Below are positions 1 through 9,268 of a DNA stretch of 64,000 nt, piece after piece. The position numbers and the translations under genes were made by a program. The stretch is from Chlorobiota bacterium. GTDB lineage: Bacteria; Bacteroidota; Ignavibacteria; OLB7. Position 1 is the stretch's first letter. Every line of letters starts with the position of its first letter. Below the pieces are notes generated by a model. That model was not told where the DNA came from, did not search any database, and worked only from the letters and a program-made list of their open reading frames with translations. The DNA lies in contig JADJXR010000001.1 in NCBI GenBank assembly GCA_016710285.1, positions 3,226,501 to 3,290,500 on the forward strand, given 5' to 3'.

Positions 1-746
1 ATGGCGCGGCTTGACGTTCCGCTTTGGATCAGCACCACTTCCCCAGCCCCAGCCCGCACCAGCCGGACGCTTCCGCCAGCAAATGGAAGCCTTGTGGAAA
101 TTGGTGCGGCGGTGTCCCCGGGAACAATGGTGGAAAGGAGAAGTTCATCGCCATCGCGCTGGGCCACAACCAGCCGCGAAGTGTCGCCCACGGTGGCCCG
201 GGAAATCTCAATCGCGTCCAAAACCTCTCCGTGGCGAAGCGGCTCCACCCGCCCCCCGGCCACCGACACCAACGCGGAATCCCCAACCGCAAACTCTCCC
301 CCGGGTAGAAATCGTGTGCAGCGTGGGATGGAGGTCCGTTGCAGCAATCGTATCTCCAACTTCCCTTTCACCTTCAAGGAAGCAAGCATCGTGCGGCCCG
401 ACTCCTCGGCCAGCAGCAGCACGGTATCGGCAGCGGAGGAAGGGGGAAGGTGCAGGTCGTGGATTGCCAACAGGGAGTAGGTGGTTTCAAGCGGGCGGAG
501 GGAGTCGTTGTAGCTGGTAAGCTGGGTGCGCCCGAACGTTTGGGCAATCCCCAAATATCCGCTTGGAATCTTCCAAAGCCGCTCGGCAGAATTGGCGGGG
601 GAAAGCACCGCCGCCGGGGTGTGCTGGCCGATTGCCGGCAACGGAAACAGAACGGCCGCAACGCCCAACCACAGCAACCACACCCGCAACGCCCGCATCG
701 CCAAGCGGGGAGTAAGCAACGGAAGCCATGCGTTTGGTTGGTTCAT
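1..746 (-). CDS. Secreted protein, C-terminus cut by window edge
   Basis: The frame is open from the ATG at 746 down to base 1 (about 248 codons) with no stop, so the 3' end lies outside the window. After a short basic start there is a hydrophobic core (VWLLWLGVAAVLFPLPA, about residues 22-38), which looks like a Sec signal peptide. The rest is a series of short beta-strand-like pieces (TVLLLAEESG, FAVGDSALVSVAGG, RLVVAQRDGDELLLS), suggestive of a beta-propeller-type envelope protein. No named family is recognised. It follows ispF on the same strand with a 93-bp gap that holds a 12-bp palindrome and GA/GT dinucleotide runs. Confidence 0.7.
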   Translation of the reverse strand, partial: MNQPNAWLPLLTPRLAMRALRVWLLWLGVAAVLFPLPAIGQHTPAAVLSPANSAERLWKIPSGYLGIAQTFGRTQLTSYNDSLRPLETTYSLLAIHDLHLPPSSAADTVLLLAEESGRTMLASLKVKGKLEIRLLQRTSIPRCTRFLPGGEFAVGDSALVSVAGGRVEPLRHGEVLDAIEISRATVGDTSRLVVAQRDGDELLLSTIVPGDTAAPISTRLPFAGGSVRLVRAGAGEVVLIQSGTSSRA

Positions 747-839
747 GCTAAGCGTTCGCGAACGTGAGGGAAGGAGAGAGAGAGAGAGCAGAGAAAGGGG
801 TGTGTGTGTGATGGACCGCGCAAGGGAACGGAGCAACCT

Positions 840-1343
840 TTATGGCTGGGCATTGGGCTGGTCCGCCGTTGCGGCAACAACCGTTGCCACCGCATACGCC
901 GCAACCCCTTCGCCGGCTCCAATCGGCCCCAAGCCTTCGTGGGTAGTGGCTTTCACGGAGACGCGTTGGATGCTGATGCCAAGCGTGGCCGCGATTGTTT
1001 CCCGCATCTGCTCACGGAACGGGGCGATTTTTGGGCGTTCCAGCAGCACCATGCAATCAACATTGTTGGGGCGCAGCTGCTGCCCCCGTAACAACGCCAC
1101 AACGGCTGCAAGAAGTTCCACCGAGTTGGCCCCGCTCCAGCGTGGATCGGTATCGGGGAAGTGGCGGCCAATGTCCCCCAGGGCTGCCGCGCCAAGCAAG
1201 GCATCGCACAGCGCGTGCAGGATCACATCGCCGTCGGAGTGGGCAATTGGACCGGCGGGGGCATCGGGGATATCCACCCCGCCCAGCCGCAACGGGCGGC
1301 CCGCTTCCAACCGGTGAACGTCGTATCCAAAACCAGAAAGCAT
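840..1343 (-). CDS. ispF: 2-C-methyl-D-erythritol 2,4-cyclodiphosphate synthase
   Basis: Cytoplasmic MEP-pathway enzyme. It cyclises CDP-methylerythritol 2-phosphate to the 2,4-cyclodiphosphate on the way to isopentenyl diphosphate. The 167 residues match the family length (about 160). Visible motifs are the N-terminal GYDVHR (metal ligands Asp8 and His10), HSDGDVILHAL (third metal ligand His43), ALGDIGRHFPDTDP, and the C-terminal KATTHEGLGPIGAGEGVAAY. It starts at the ATG that begins MLSGFGYDVHR, and no better start lies upstream. It sits 33 bp downstream of the outer-membrane protein gene on the same strand. No other MEP gene is in the window. Confidence 0.95.
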   Translation of the reverse strand: MLSGFGYDVHRLEAGRPLRLGGVDIPDAPAGPIAHSDGDVILHALCDALLGAAALGDIGRHFPDTDPRWSGANSVELLAAVVALLRGQQLRPNNVDCMVLLERPKIAPFREQMRETIAATLGISIQRVSVKATTHEGLGPIGAGEGVAAYAVATVVAATADQPNAQP

Positions 1344-1376
1344 GGGGAAGAAGAATCGCGTGGAATGTTGGCGCGG

Positions 1377-2636
1377 CTACCGGCGGACTTTCACGAACCA
1401 CAGTTCGCTGAGCGACAGCTCGACCGAGAGTTTCCCGAAGGCTTCGCGGGTTAGGCCGTTGTCGGTGGTCCCGCGTGTGCCGAACTGAAGCGCGATGTCC
1501 ATTGCTGGGTTGGCGTTCAACCGGTTGTAGGCCGCAAGCGGGAACCCAACGCCAAGCGTAAACCCAAGCTGCGTGATAGCTCCGTTGGAGGTCAGGTAGT
1601 AGGTGTCCTCGTACAACGCCCCCACCCGAAAGGTCCAGCGGTCCAACCCTTCGGCGTTGATGGATTCGCTGGCAGCGTATTGGTAGGCCACCCCGTAGCG
1701 TGTTGCCGATGTTGCGGTTGGCATCGCGGCGCTGCTCCAATCTTGCAGGCTGACCTCGGTGCCCAGGGTGCTGCGGCCCATCCGGTACGACGCGCCAACG
1801 GTTAGCCGTTGCGGGACGGTAAGGTCCGCGGTGTCGGTGGCGGTGGTGTCAATCACTTGCCCGGCGGCATCAAGGTAGTTGTTGATCAGAAGTCGGGTGC
1901 GGCTTAGCGTCACGCCAGATTGCAGGGTTGCGCCAAGCTGCAACCCTTCCGCCGGGCGAACCTGCACGCCAAACCGTCCGCCAACCCCGCGATATTGGTC
2001 GCTGGTGAGGTAGGTGGCGGGGTTCAGCCCGGTGTTGTCGAACGCCACGTTGCTGCGGCTTTCAATCGCCCCAAAGTACCAATCCACCCCGGCTCCAATG
2101 GTCAGTTGTTCAATCGGTTTGAAGGAGCTTCCAATCACCGCCTGCGACACTCCCCCCGAGCCTTGTTTGGTGGTGGTTGCAATGGCGGTGTCGGTTCCGG
2201 CAAGCGGGACCCGTTGGGTAAGTTGCGAGCGATAGTTCACCGTGGAGTATGGCCGGAAGAGCATCGCCGCCGTCACCCCGTACGCTTCCGAAAAAGGGAA
2301 GCCAATGGAGAATCCTTGCAACCTGGTGCTGTTTTGATAGAGCGATTGCGTGGCGGTGGAGACCTGGTACTGCTCAAAGTTCATCCCCGCTGCCAGCGTC
2401 ACCGAACGGAGATCGGCCCAGCCGGCGGGGTTTAGGGAGTTCAGGTTCCCGGGCATTGGCATTGCCGATTCCACGCCGGCAAGCCCTTGCCCCGCAACGG
2501 AGGTGCTGGGCTGAAGGTCGCCAATGTTCAGGCTGCTGTAGGTGCTTCCGCCGCTGGTTTGTGCCAGTGCTGGAGCCAATCCCACCCCGCCCAACACAAC
2601 CACAACGGCCAGCAATTGCATGATTCGTAGGTTCAT
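1377..2636 (-). CDS. Outer membrane beta-barrel protein
   Basis: The 419-residue product starts with MNLRIMQLLAVVVVLGGV and a signal peptide ending near ALAQT. An SNLNPAGWADL-like stretch follows, then many alternating amphipathic strands ending in ELWFVKVRR. This pattern fits the FadL/PorV-like barrels common in FCB bacteria. The frame is open further upstream, but the start at 2636 is chosen because it gives a proper signal peptide and makes an ATGA overlap with the upstream lipoprotein stop. That overlap suggests translational coupling and a joint envelope role. The exact family and cargo are unknown. Confidence 0.75.
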   Translation of the reverse strand: MNLRIMQLLAVVVVLGGVGLAPALAQTSGGSTYSSLNIGDLQPSTSVAGQGLAGVESAMPMPGNLNSLNPAGWADLRSVTLAAGMNFEQYQVSTATQSLYQNSTRLQGFSIGFPFSEAYGVTAAMLFRPYSTVNYRSQLTQRVPLAGTDTAIATTTKQGSGGVSQAVIGSSFKPIEQLTIGAGVDWYFGAIESRSNVAFDNTGLNPATYLTSDQYRGVGGRFGVQVRPAEGLQLGATLQSGVTLSRTRLLINNYLDAAGQVIDTTATDTADLTVPQRLTVGASYRMGRSTLGTEVSLQDWSSAAMPTATSATRYGVAYQYAASESINAEGLDRWTFRVGALYEDTYYLTSNGAITQLGFTLGVGFPLAAYNRLNANPAMDIALQFGTRGTTDNGLTREAFGKLSVELSLSELWFVKVRR

Positions 2637-3931
2637 CGTGATGCCTGGGTTGAGTAGGTGATGGTGACCGTTGGGCGAAGCGACGGGTCCGCAGCATCGT
2701 TCCCAAAAAAGACCAAGCGATCCACGCTGCTGGCCTCGGTATTGGAGGAGAGCACGCCCCGGTCCAGCCCCAGAACCAAACCATAATTTGGCGACCCTCC
2801 GGTCCCGCGAATGGCCTGCAGCCACTCGGTGAGTAACGGGGCCATTCCAACGTAGCGGAATTGGTCGGTGAAGTTGACGGAATCTTGCGCGATGCGGTAT
2901 CCTGTCAGCCGCAATTTTGTGTTGGCAAGGTAGGTGCTTTGGCTCAGCGTGGCCACATCCCCCAAGTAACCAACCATCCGAGTGGTTGCGCCAACGCTGC
3001 CGTAGCGGGAGTTAGCGGTGTCAATCCGCAATTCCAGTTTGGTTTGGTGGATGGTGGCGGTGGCAGGGATGGAGTCCAGCCGCAATTTCAGAAGCGTGCG
3101 GACCGGAGCGCCGCCGGCAAGGGTGATTTTGCTCGCGCCAATCGGAAGCGATGCCGGATATTTTGCCACCCAGTTGGAAACCCCTGCGCGCACCGTGTGG
3201 CTGGTGTCGGCAAAGGTGATCTTCAGCGTTGGGCGGAGCGTGTCCAGCGATGCGGTGCTGGTTGCACCCAGGAAGGAGACGATCCGGTGGCCATCGCCGC
3301 GTGCCCGCAGTGCCAGCGTTTTCACGATGAAGATGGTATCGGTGGGGGTGGTGCTGTTCGGGCGAATCTGGTAATAGCTTCGCAGAAAGTCGGTTGCGGC
3401 GGCAAGGTTCAGCTCAAAGTTGATCACCGTCGAGTCTGGATAGTTCCCGCTGAAGCTGCCGATAACCGGGGCCGATGCAATGCGCGCGGCCAGCAGATCG
3501 CTCCACTGCTCGTTGGGTCCGAAGGTGCTGTCCAACGCCACAACATCAAAACTGATCTCCCGCCCCGAGTCGCGGGTGGAGCGGTAGTTTAGCGGGCGCA
3601 TCTGAAGCTCCACTTTGGTGATCTGCCGCGCAGCATCTTTGAACAGCGGCGAGGTCTCCGTCACCGACAGAAGGCCATGAGCCACGGTCCCATCGTCATC
3701 CCGGCCAACCAGCACCGCAGCGTTTCCGTTGGATGAGCTGTTGGAGACCGCAGCAAGGTCGCTGGTCACCTCAATCTCCTCCGGATGCAGGGTGTAGGTG
3801 GTGAACTGGACGTTGTTCGGGATATAGTCATCGCCAATGGTTGTGGGGTTGTCGTTGCAGGCACCAACAAGCAGTGCCAGCAGCATCCCCGCCAGCGGCG
3901 GAAGGATCGTGTGAATGGTTCGTAGGTTCAT
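2633..3931 (-). CDS. Lipoprotein, DUF4270/DNRLRE-like
   Basis: The 432-residue protein has a type II signal peptide; the lipobox LVGAC places the lipidated Cys near residue 25. The body resembles FCB lipoproteins of the DUF4270 type or DNRLRE-type modules. It contains stretches such as ITKVELQMRPLNYRS, TIFIVKTLALRARGDGH and HQTKLELRID, with beta-strands that place regularly spaced hydrophobics. It ends VDRLVFFGNDAADPSLRPTVTITY, a typical end of such modules. It shares ATGA with the downstream barrel gene, so the two are probably one operon. The family call rests on style rather than on a diagnostic residue. Confidence 0.65.
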   Translation of the reverse strand: MNLRTIHTILPPLAGMLLALLVGACNDNPTTIGDDYIPNNVQFTTYTLHPEEIEVTSDLAAVSNSSSNGNAAVLVGRDDDGTVAHGLLSVTETSPLFKDAARQITKVELQMRPLNYRSTRDSGREISFDVVALDSTFGPNEQWSDLLAARIASAPVIGSFSGNYPDSTVINFELNLAAATDFLRSYYQIRPNSTTPTDTIFIVKTLALRARGDGHRIVSFLGATSTASLDTLRPTLKITFADTSHTVRAGVSNWVAKYPASLPIGASKITLAGGAPVRTLLKLRLDSIPATATIHQTKLELRIDTANSRYGSVGATTRMVGYLGDVATLSQSTYLANTKLRLTGYRIAQDSVNFTDQFRYVGMAPLLTEWLQAIRGTGGSPNYGLVLGLDRGVLSSNTEASSVDRLVFFGNDAADPSLRPTVTITYSTQASR

Positions 3932-4043
3932 GCGGTCAATCTAAAATCGCCATCGTGCTGTGGCAAGGGGGAAAACGGGAATCGCCCGGGGGAGCAATCG
4001 TCCCCAACGCTCCCGCTCCGTTGCGGCGGAGCCATTGGCCCTG

Positions 4044-5513
4044 TTATCCCTTCCGGTACAGGTTGTTGACGTACTCTTCGGCCGAGGCTTTCCAGGAGTT
4101 GTCAATGGCCATGATCGCTTTCACCAGGTTTTCCCATTGCTCTTCCATGCGGAACAGCTCAATCACTTTCTGGAGGGTTGCCACCAACCCTTCGGTGGTT
4201 AGGTCCTCGATAAAAAAGCCGTTGCCCGATTCCTTCTTTGGGTTGTACTCCTCGATCGTGTCCAGCAATCCGCCGGTTTTGGCCACCACGGGAACGGCCC
4301 CGTAGGCTTGGGCGTACAGCTGGTTCAGCCCGCACGGCTCGAACCGCGACGGCATCAAGATTCCGTCGCTTCCGGCCTGGACCAAGTGGGCCAACTCTTC
4401 GTCGTACCCGTGGAAAAAGCCGATGTTCTTGTATTTCTTGGAGGCCCGGGTCAGCACCGTTTCGTACTTCTTCTCCCCTTCCCCCATAAAAACAAATTGC
4501 GCGGGAAGCGCGGCCAATTTGTCAATGGATTCGCAGATCAGGTCGTAGCCTTTTTGCTCAACCAACCGGGCGATCATCCCAAAGATTGGGGTGTCCAAGT
4601 CGGCATCCATTGCGAAGCGGTTTCCGAGCGAGGTCTTATTCTCGAACTTCGCTTCCAAGTTGGCGGCGGTGTATTTCTCGGAGATCAGTTTATCGGTGGC
4701 GGGGTTCCAGACCTCGGTGTCAACGCCGTTGACGATCCCCCACAGTTTCTCCCGATGCTTCTTCACCACGCTTTCCAGCCCGCAACCATACTCCGAAGTC
4801 ATAATTTCCTTTGCATACCGTGGCGAAACGGTGTTGACGGCATCGGCGTACGTAATTCCGGCTTTCAGGAAGTTGGTTTTTCCGGCGTGCTCCATTGCTG
4901 GGGCAAGGTGCGCCGGCAATCCGGTTTTGGCGAACACGCCGGCGGGGAACACCCCCTGATATGCCATGTTGTGGATGGTCAGCAAGGTGCGGGTGTGGGC
5001 GAACATCGGGTCCTTGCCGTACATCTCCTTCAAGAACATTGGGATCAGCGCCGTTTGCCAGTCGTTGCAGTGGATGACATCGGGTCGCCAGCCCAGCCGC
5101 AAGCAGGTTTCCAACGCAGCTTTTGCAAAGAAGATGAAGCGTTCGTCGTTGTTGGCAAAATCCTTCCCGGTCTTCGGGTCGGTGTAGATTCCTTTCAGCG
5201 GCTCCAAATACTTGTCGTTGGTGACAAGATAGACCTGTACTTTTGCACGGGCATTAACAACCTGCGAGCTTTTTACAACCGCGATGGTCTCCTCCCCGGC
5301 AACCTCCATCGGAATCTCTTTCAGCCGCTTAATCTCATGGATTCGGTTCCTACGTTCGGAAACGGAGCCATATTTGGGGATAATCAGCCGGACGTCGTGG
5401 CCAAGCTCGGTCAATGCCAACGGAAGTGCCGCGCTGACATCGGCCAGCCCGCCGGTCTTTGCGAACGGCAGAACCTCGCTGGTAATAAATAGGATACTAA
5501 GGCTTTTTGCCAT
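4044..5513 (-). CDS. glgA: Glycogen synthase, GT5 family
   Basis: Transfers glucose from ADP-glucose to the non-reducing end of alpha-1,4-glucan. The 489 residues fit the family. It opens with ILFITSEVLPFAKTGGLADV, the ADP-glucose binding KxGGL motif (Lys19). Later come VIHCNDWQTALIP, GIVNGVDTEVWNPATD, FGMIARLVEQKGYDL and MPSRFEPCGLNQLYAQAYG, the GT-B C-terminal active-site stretch. The start is set at MAKSLSILF, because the open frame further upstream has no similarity to the family. No other glycogen genes are adjacent. The gene is divergent from the GH3 gene. Confidence 0.95.
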   Translation of the reverse strand: MAKSLSILFITSEVLPFAKTGGLADVSAALPLALTELGHDVRLIIPKYGSVSERRNRIHEIKRLKEIPMEVAGEETIAVVKSSQVVNARAKVQVYLVTNDKYLEPLKGIYTDPKTGKDFANNDERFIFFAKAALETCLRLGWRPDVIHCNDWQTALIPMFLKEMYGKDPMFAHTRTLLTIHNMAYQGVFPAGVFAKTGLPAHLAPAMEHAGKTNFLKAGITYADAVNTVSPRYAKEIMTSEYGCGLESVVKKHREKLWGIVNGVDTEVWNPATDKLISEKYTAANLEAKFENKTSLGNRFAMDADLDTPIFGMIARLVEQKGYDLICESIDKLAALPAQFVFMGEGEKKYETVLTRASKKYKNIGFFHGYDEELAHLVQAGSDGILMPSRFEPCGLNQLYAQAYGAVPVVAKTGGLLDTIEEYNPKKESGNGFFIEDLTTEGLVATLQKVIELFRMEEQWENLVKAIMAIDNSWKASAEEYVNNLYRKG

Positions 5514-5557
5514 GTGTGAATGCGGGAAGGAAAAGGGAAGTTCTTTTGCGAAACGGG

Positions 5558-5565
5558 CAAATATA
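5558..5565 (-). promoter_or_regulatory. Candidate -7 box for glgA
   Basis: Read on the minus strand this is TATATTTG, a match to the Bacteroidota -7 consensus TAnnTTTG, about 45 bp before the glgA start. No good -33 TTG is seen at the usual spacing. Confidence 0.4.
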
Positions 5566-5736
5566 CGGAATGCCCGTGGGTGGGCATGGCGGTTTGGTGG
5601 CGCGGAAACGTTAGTTTTTGCTATCCAATCGGTGGCGGCGTGGTGCGTGCGGCGCGGATCACAGCCGCAGGGAAATTCCCCGGGAGCGGTTCCTTCCTTG
5701 ATCGAATACCCATAATTTTTTCCAATCTGACGTACC

Positions 5737-7245
5737 ATGAGCAACGTTCGCGAACACCTTGCCAGCTCCATTTTTCCCCGGCTGAATTGCCGCCCTTTTC
5801 TGCAGGATGCTGAGTATTCCGCCACGATTCGGGGGCTGGTTCGCGATGGAGTGGTGGGGGGATTTGTGCTGTTCGACGGCAGCGCAAGCGATGCCCGCGA
5901 AACCGCACAGCAGGTCCAAGAGCTTGCCGGCGGGACACTGCTGCTTGCCGCCGATTGCGAGGACGGCATCACCATGCGGTTCCCGGGCGGAACGGAGTTC
6001 CCCAGCATGATGGCCCTGGGCGCGGCCAACGATGTTTCGGTAACCTACACCGTTGCCCAAAGCATCGCCGACGAGATGCGGGAGTTAGGGGTCTTCTGGA
6101 ATTTTGCCCCCGTGGCCGACATCAACACCAATCCCGACAACCCGATCATCAACATCCGCGCTTTTGGCGGAACGCCGAAACTGGTGGAGGAACACGTGGT
6201 GGCCTATCTGCGCGGGACCCAGGACCGCGGGGTTGCCGCCTGCGTGAAGCACTTCCCGGGCCACGGCGACACCTCGCTGGACTCCCACCGCGAACTCCCC
6301 TCGCTCCCGTTCGATGCAAAACGATTGTGGGAAGTGGAGCTTCGGCCCTTTGCCGAGGCGGTCCGCTGCGGGGTGCGCTCGGTCATGTCGTCGCACGTGG
6401 CGGTTCCGGCACTGGATCCATCGGGCGTGCCGGCATCGCTTTCGCCAATCCTGACGGAGCGATTGCTGCGGGGCGAGCTTGGTTACGACGGCATCATCGT
6501 CACCGACGCGCTGGATATGCACGCGGTCACGAAAGGGTGGGGCGACGGCGAGGCCTCGGTGCTGGCGTACCTTGCTGGGAACGATGTGCTGGAGACAATG
6601 CCGAACCCCCGCGCAACCCTTGAAGCCTTGTGCCGCGCCGCCGAATCGGGCCGCATCACCCCAAAACGGATTGCGCAAACCACCGAACGCCTTGCCAGCT
6701 TGCGGGAATGGATCCAAAGCAAAGCCAGCGCGCCCCGCTCAACGCCGCAGTCGCGGGGGCTGTTTGCGTTGGAGGCTGCGCGGCGTTCGCTTCGGGTTCG
6801 GGGTGAGTTTTCCCACCCGGGCGCGCCGCTGTTCGTGCTTGGGTTCACCGACGCGCTGGAGAATCCGAAGCCGGAAGAATGGTTCCTCTATTTCTCAAGC
6901 TGGTATCCCGAGGATGCCGACGTTGCAGTGGTGACGCGGGAGGTTAGCGCGGCGGACCGGGCAGAGATCAGGAAGAAGATGGAGGTTTCCGGCGGGCTGC
7001 TGCTGGCGTTGTTCGTGAAGCCACGCGGCTACGCCGGAACCGTTGGGTTAAGCGATGACCAGATGGAGTTGCTTCGGGACCTTCCGCTGCGGCCCACGGC
7101 GTTAATCAACTTTGGCAATCCCTACCTGCTGACCGATCTAGACACCACGCTTCGGATGGATGCTTTTTCGGCATCCTCCCCCAGCCTTGCTGCTTCCATC
7201 GAATACCTCTCCCGCGCCTACAGCGACCTTCGCCCGCACCGGTAG
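5737..7245 (+). CDS. Glycoside hydrolase family 3 (beta-N-acetylhexosaminidase-like)
   Basis: The 502-residue GH3 enzyme probably cleaves beta-linked N-acetylhexosamine or glucose. The N-terminal TIM barrel carries DCEDGITMRFPGGTEFPS, FAPVADINTNPDNPIINIRAFG, KHFPGHGDTSLDSHRELP (the His/Asp dyad of NagZ-type GH3 enzymes) and IIVTDALDMHAVTKGW with the likely nucleophile Asp. The C-terminal 150 residues form a GH3 C-like domain (SAADRAEIRKKMEVSGG...). No signal peptide is visible, so it is probably cytoplasmic. It is divergent from glgA, and palindromic repeats follow its stop. Confidence 0.85.
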   Translation: MSNVREHLASSIFPRLNCRPFLQDAEYSATIRGLVRDGVVGGFVLFDGSASDARETAQQVQELAGGTLLLAADCEDGITMRFPGGTEFPSMMALGAANDVSVTYTVAQSIADEMRELGVFWNFAPVADINTNPDNPIINIRAFGGTPKLVEEHVVAYLRGTQDRGVAACVKHFPGHGDTSLDSHRELPSLPFDAKRLWEVELRPFAEAVRCGVRSVMSSHVAVPALDPSGVPASLSPILTERLLRGELGYDGIIVTDALDMHAVTKGWGDGEASVLAYLAGNDVLETMPNPRATLEALCRAAESGRITPKRIAQTTERLASLREWIQSKASAPRSTPQSRGLFALEAARRSLRVRGEFSHPGAPLFVLGFTDALENPKPEEWFLYFSSWYPEDADVAVVTREVSAADRAEIRKKMEVSGGLLLALFVKPRGYAGTVGLSDDQMELLRDLPLRPTALINFGNPYLLTDLDTTLRMDAFSASSPSLAASIEYLSRAYSDLRPHR

Positions 7246-7254
7246 CCACCCCGA

Positions 7255-7400
7255 CCTTCGTCGGGATTGATAACAGGTCTTCAGCCTGTGGCGACTGCGC
7301 AGGCTAAAGACCTGCGCCTACCCCGATTCAGGTCTGCGCAGGCTAAAGACCTGCGCCTACCGTGACTCAGGTCTTTAGCTGGCAGGGAATGGCGGTAACA
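7255..7400. repeat. Palindromic mosaic repeat, small copy
   Basis: Immediately after the GH3 stop comes a block of short inverted modules. A CCGAC...GTCGGG arm is followed by ATTGATAACAGGTCTTCAGC, then two copies of GCAGGCTAAAGACCTGCGCC about 45 bp apart, then a decayed CAGGTCTTTAGCTGGC. The modules belong to the same family as the larger arrays near 40.6, 57-59, 60.3 and 63.5 kb. Confidence 0.75.
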
Positions 7401-7431
7401 TCAGATAACAGGTCGTTGGTTGGTTGTGAGC

Positions 7432-7439
7432 TACTTTTG
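7432..7439 (+). promoter_or_regulatory. Candidate -7 box for pruA
   Basis: TACTTTTG fits TAnnTTTG and lies 48 bp before the pruA ATG. TTGG repeats lie just upstream, but none is at the ideal -33 spacing. Confidence 0.45.
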
Positions 7440-7487
7440 TGGCAGTTATCAACTTCCTAACCAACAACCACAAGCATCATCAATCGC

Positions 7488-9116
7488 ATGGCAAAGAAGC
7501 TCAAAGAGTACGCCCCAACCACCTATCAAGATTTCAGCAAACCCGCCGTCGCAAAAAAGCAGCAGCAGGCAATCGCCGATGTTCGGAAGAAGTTCGGCAA
7601 GCAATACCCGCTGATTATTGACGGCAAAAAAGTGATGACCGCGAACACGCATCCTTCGGTCAATCCGGCAGCAATCACCGAGGTTTTGGGCAACTTCTCG
7701 ATGGCCACCAAGGACCACGCCGAAGCCGCAATCCAAGCCGCAGCAAAAGCGTTCGAGAAATGGAAGAACGTGCCCGCCGAGGAACGCGCCGCCTACCTGT
7801 TCAAGGCCGCCGAAGTGATCCGCCAGCGCCGCAACGAAATCAACGCGTGGATGATTAGCGAGGTGGGGAAAAACTACCTTGAAGCCGATGCCGACACCGC
7901 CGAAGCCATTGATTTCTTGGAGTTCTACGGGCGCGAGATGCTTCGCTACGGCGGACCGCAACCGGTTACGCCAAACCCTGGGGAGCAGAACCACTTGGTC
8001 TATCTTCCGCTGGGCGTGGGCGCGGTTATTCCCCCGTGGAATTTCCCCTTCGCCATTCTTGTGGGGATGACCTCGGCAGCGATCGTCACCGGCAACACCG
8101 TGGTGCTGAAACCCAGCAGCGACTCCCCGATGATGGGTTGGCTGTTCGTGGAAATCTTGAACTCGCTGGGCTTGCCGAAAGGGGTCGTAAACTTTATCCC
8201 TGGCGATGGTGGTGAGATTGGCGATTACATCGTGGACCACTCACAGATCCGTTTCATCAGCTTTACCGGATCGGCTGGCGTTGGCAAACGAATCTACGAA
8301 CGTGCAAGCCGCACCCCCGACAACCAACTGTGGCTGAAACGTGTGGTGGCCGAGATGGGGGGGAAGGATGCGATTATCGTGGATAGCGAAGCGGACCTTG
8401 AAGATGCCGCCAACGGCGTTGTTGCCGCCGCGTTCGGGTTCCAGGGGCAGAAATGCTCCGCCTGCTCGCGTGCCATTGTGGACCGGAAGGTGTACGACCA
8501 ATTTGTCCAGATGGTGAAAGAACGGGTGGAGAAGATTGAGGTTGGCGACCCGAAGGAGAACAAAGCGATGGGACCGGTGGTAAGCCAGCGCGCATTCAAC
8601 ACCATCCAGAAGTATATCGAGATTGGGAAGGGAGAAGGGAAACTGGTGACCGGAGGGGGCATTGTGGAAGGTGCGGCGGGGTGGTATATCCAACCAACGG
8701 TGATTGCGGGGGTGAAGGCCGGCGCAACGATTGAGCAAGAAGAAATTTTTGGCCCGGTGCTGGCCATCATCAAATCCCGCGACTTCAACGACGCATTGAA
8801 GATTGCCAACGGGACCAAGTACGGCCTGACCGGTGCGGTCTATACCGAAAACAAGGAGAAGCTGGCGCGTGCCGCCGATGAGTTCTTTGTGGGCAACCTC
8901 TATCTGAACCGCAAATGCACCGGGGCGTTGGTGGGTGTGCATCCGTTTGGCGGCTTCAACCTTAGCGGAACCGACAGCAAGGCCGGCGGGCGCGATTACT
9001 TGCTGCTGTTCCTGCAAGCCAAGTCAATCGCCACAAAGGTGAAAGCCACGGGGCAGGCAAAGAAGGCAGCTGCAAAAAAATCCGCAGCGAAGAAGCCCGC
9101 CGCTGCCAAGAAATAA
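7488..9116 (+). CDS. pruA: 1-pyrroline-5-carboxylate (glutamate semialdehyde) dehydrogenase
   Basis: Oxidises glutamate-gamma-semialdehyde to glutamate with NAD in proline and arginine breakdown. The 542-residue ALDH has PPWNFP (Asn185), the cofactor segment VVLKPSSDSP, FTGSAGVG, the general base in VAEMGGKD (Glu289) and the catalytic Cys323 in GQKCSACSR. EIFGPVLA and a C-terminal KCTGALVGVHPFGG segment complete the RocA/PruA type. The last 25 or so residues are an unusual Lys/Ala tail (AKKAAAKKSAAKKPAAAKK) beyond the normal family end. No proline dehydrogenase gene is nearby. A terminator follows. Confidence 0.92.
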   Translation: MAKKLKEYAPTTYQDFSKPAVAKKQQQAIADVRKKFGKQYPLIIDGKKVMTANTHPSVNPAAITEVLGNFSMATKDHAEAAIQAAAKAFEKWKNVPAEERAAYLFKAAEVIRQRRNEINAWMISEVGKNYLEADADTAEAIDFLEFYGREMLRYGGPQPVTPNPGEQNHLVYLPLGVGAVIPPWNFPFAILVGMTSAAIVTGNTVVLKPSSDSPMMGWLFVEILNSLGLPKGVVNFIPGDGGEIGDYIVDHSQIRFISFTGSAGVGKRIYERASRTPDNQLWLKRVVAEMGGKDAIIVDSEADLEDAANGVVAAAFGFQGQKCSACSRAIVDRKVYDQFVQMVKERVEKIEVGDPKENKAMGPVVSQRAFNTIQKYIEIGKGEGKLVTGGGIVEGAAGWYIQPTVIAGVKAGATIEQEEIFGPVLAIIKSRDFNDALKIANGTKYGLTGAVYTENKEKLARAADEFFVGNLYLNRKCTGALVGVHPFGGFNLSGTDSKAGGRDYLLLFLQAKSIATKVKATGQAKKAAAKKSAAKKPAAAKK

Positions 9117-9153
9117 CCGAGCCACGATTGCCGGAGCAATCAAGCATTCAGAA

Positions 9154-9186
9154 AGGCCCTGCACATTCTGTGCGGAGCCTTTTTTT
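9154..9186 (+). terminator. Rho-independent terminator after pruA
   Basis: AGGC.CTGCAC / GTGCGG.GCCT forms a stem with loop ATTCT and is followed by seven T. It lies 38 bp after the pruA stop. Confidence 0.8.
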
Positions 9187-9268
9187 ATGGCTTGCGGCGG
9201 CTTGTAACCTCCCACGGCTGCATATTGTTCTTCCTTCGGTCCTCAATCATTCAAACGGAGTTTTTTCC

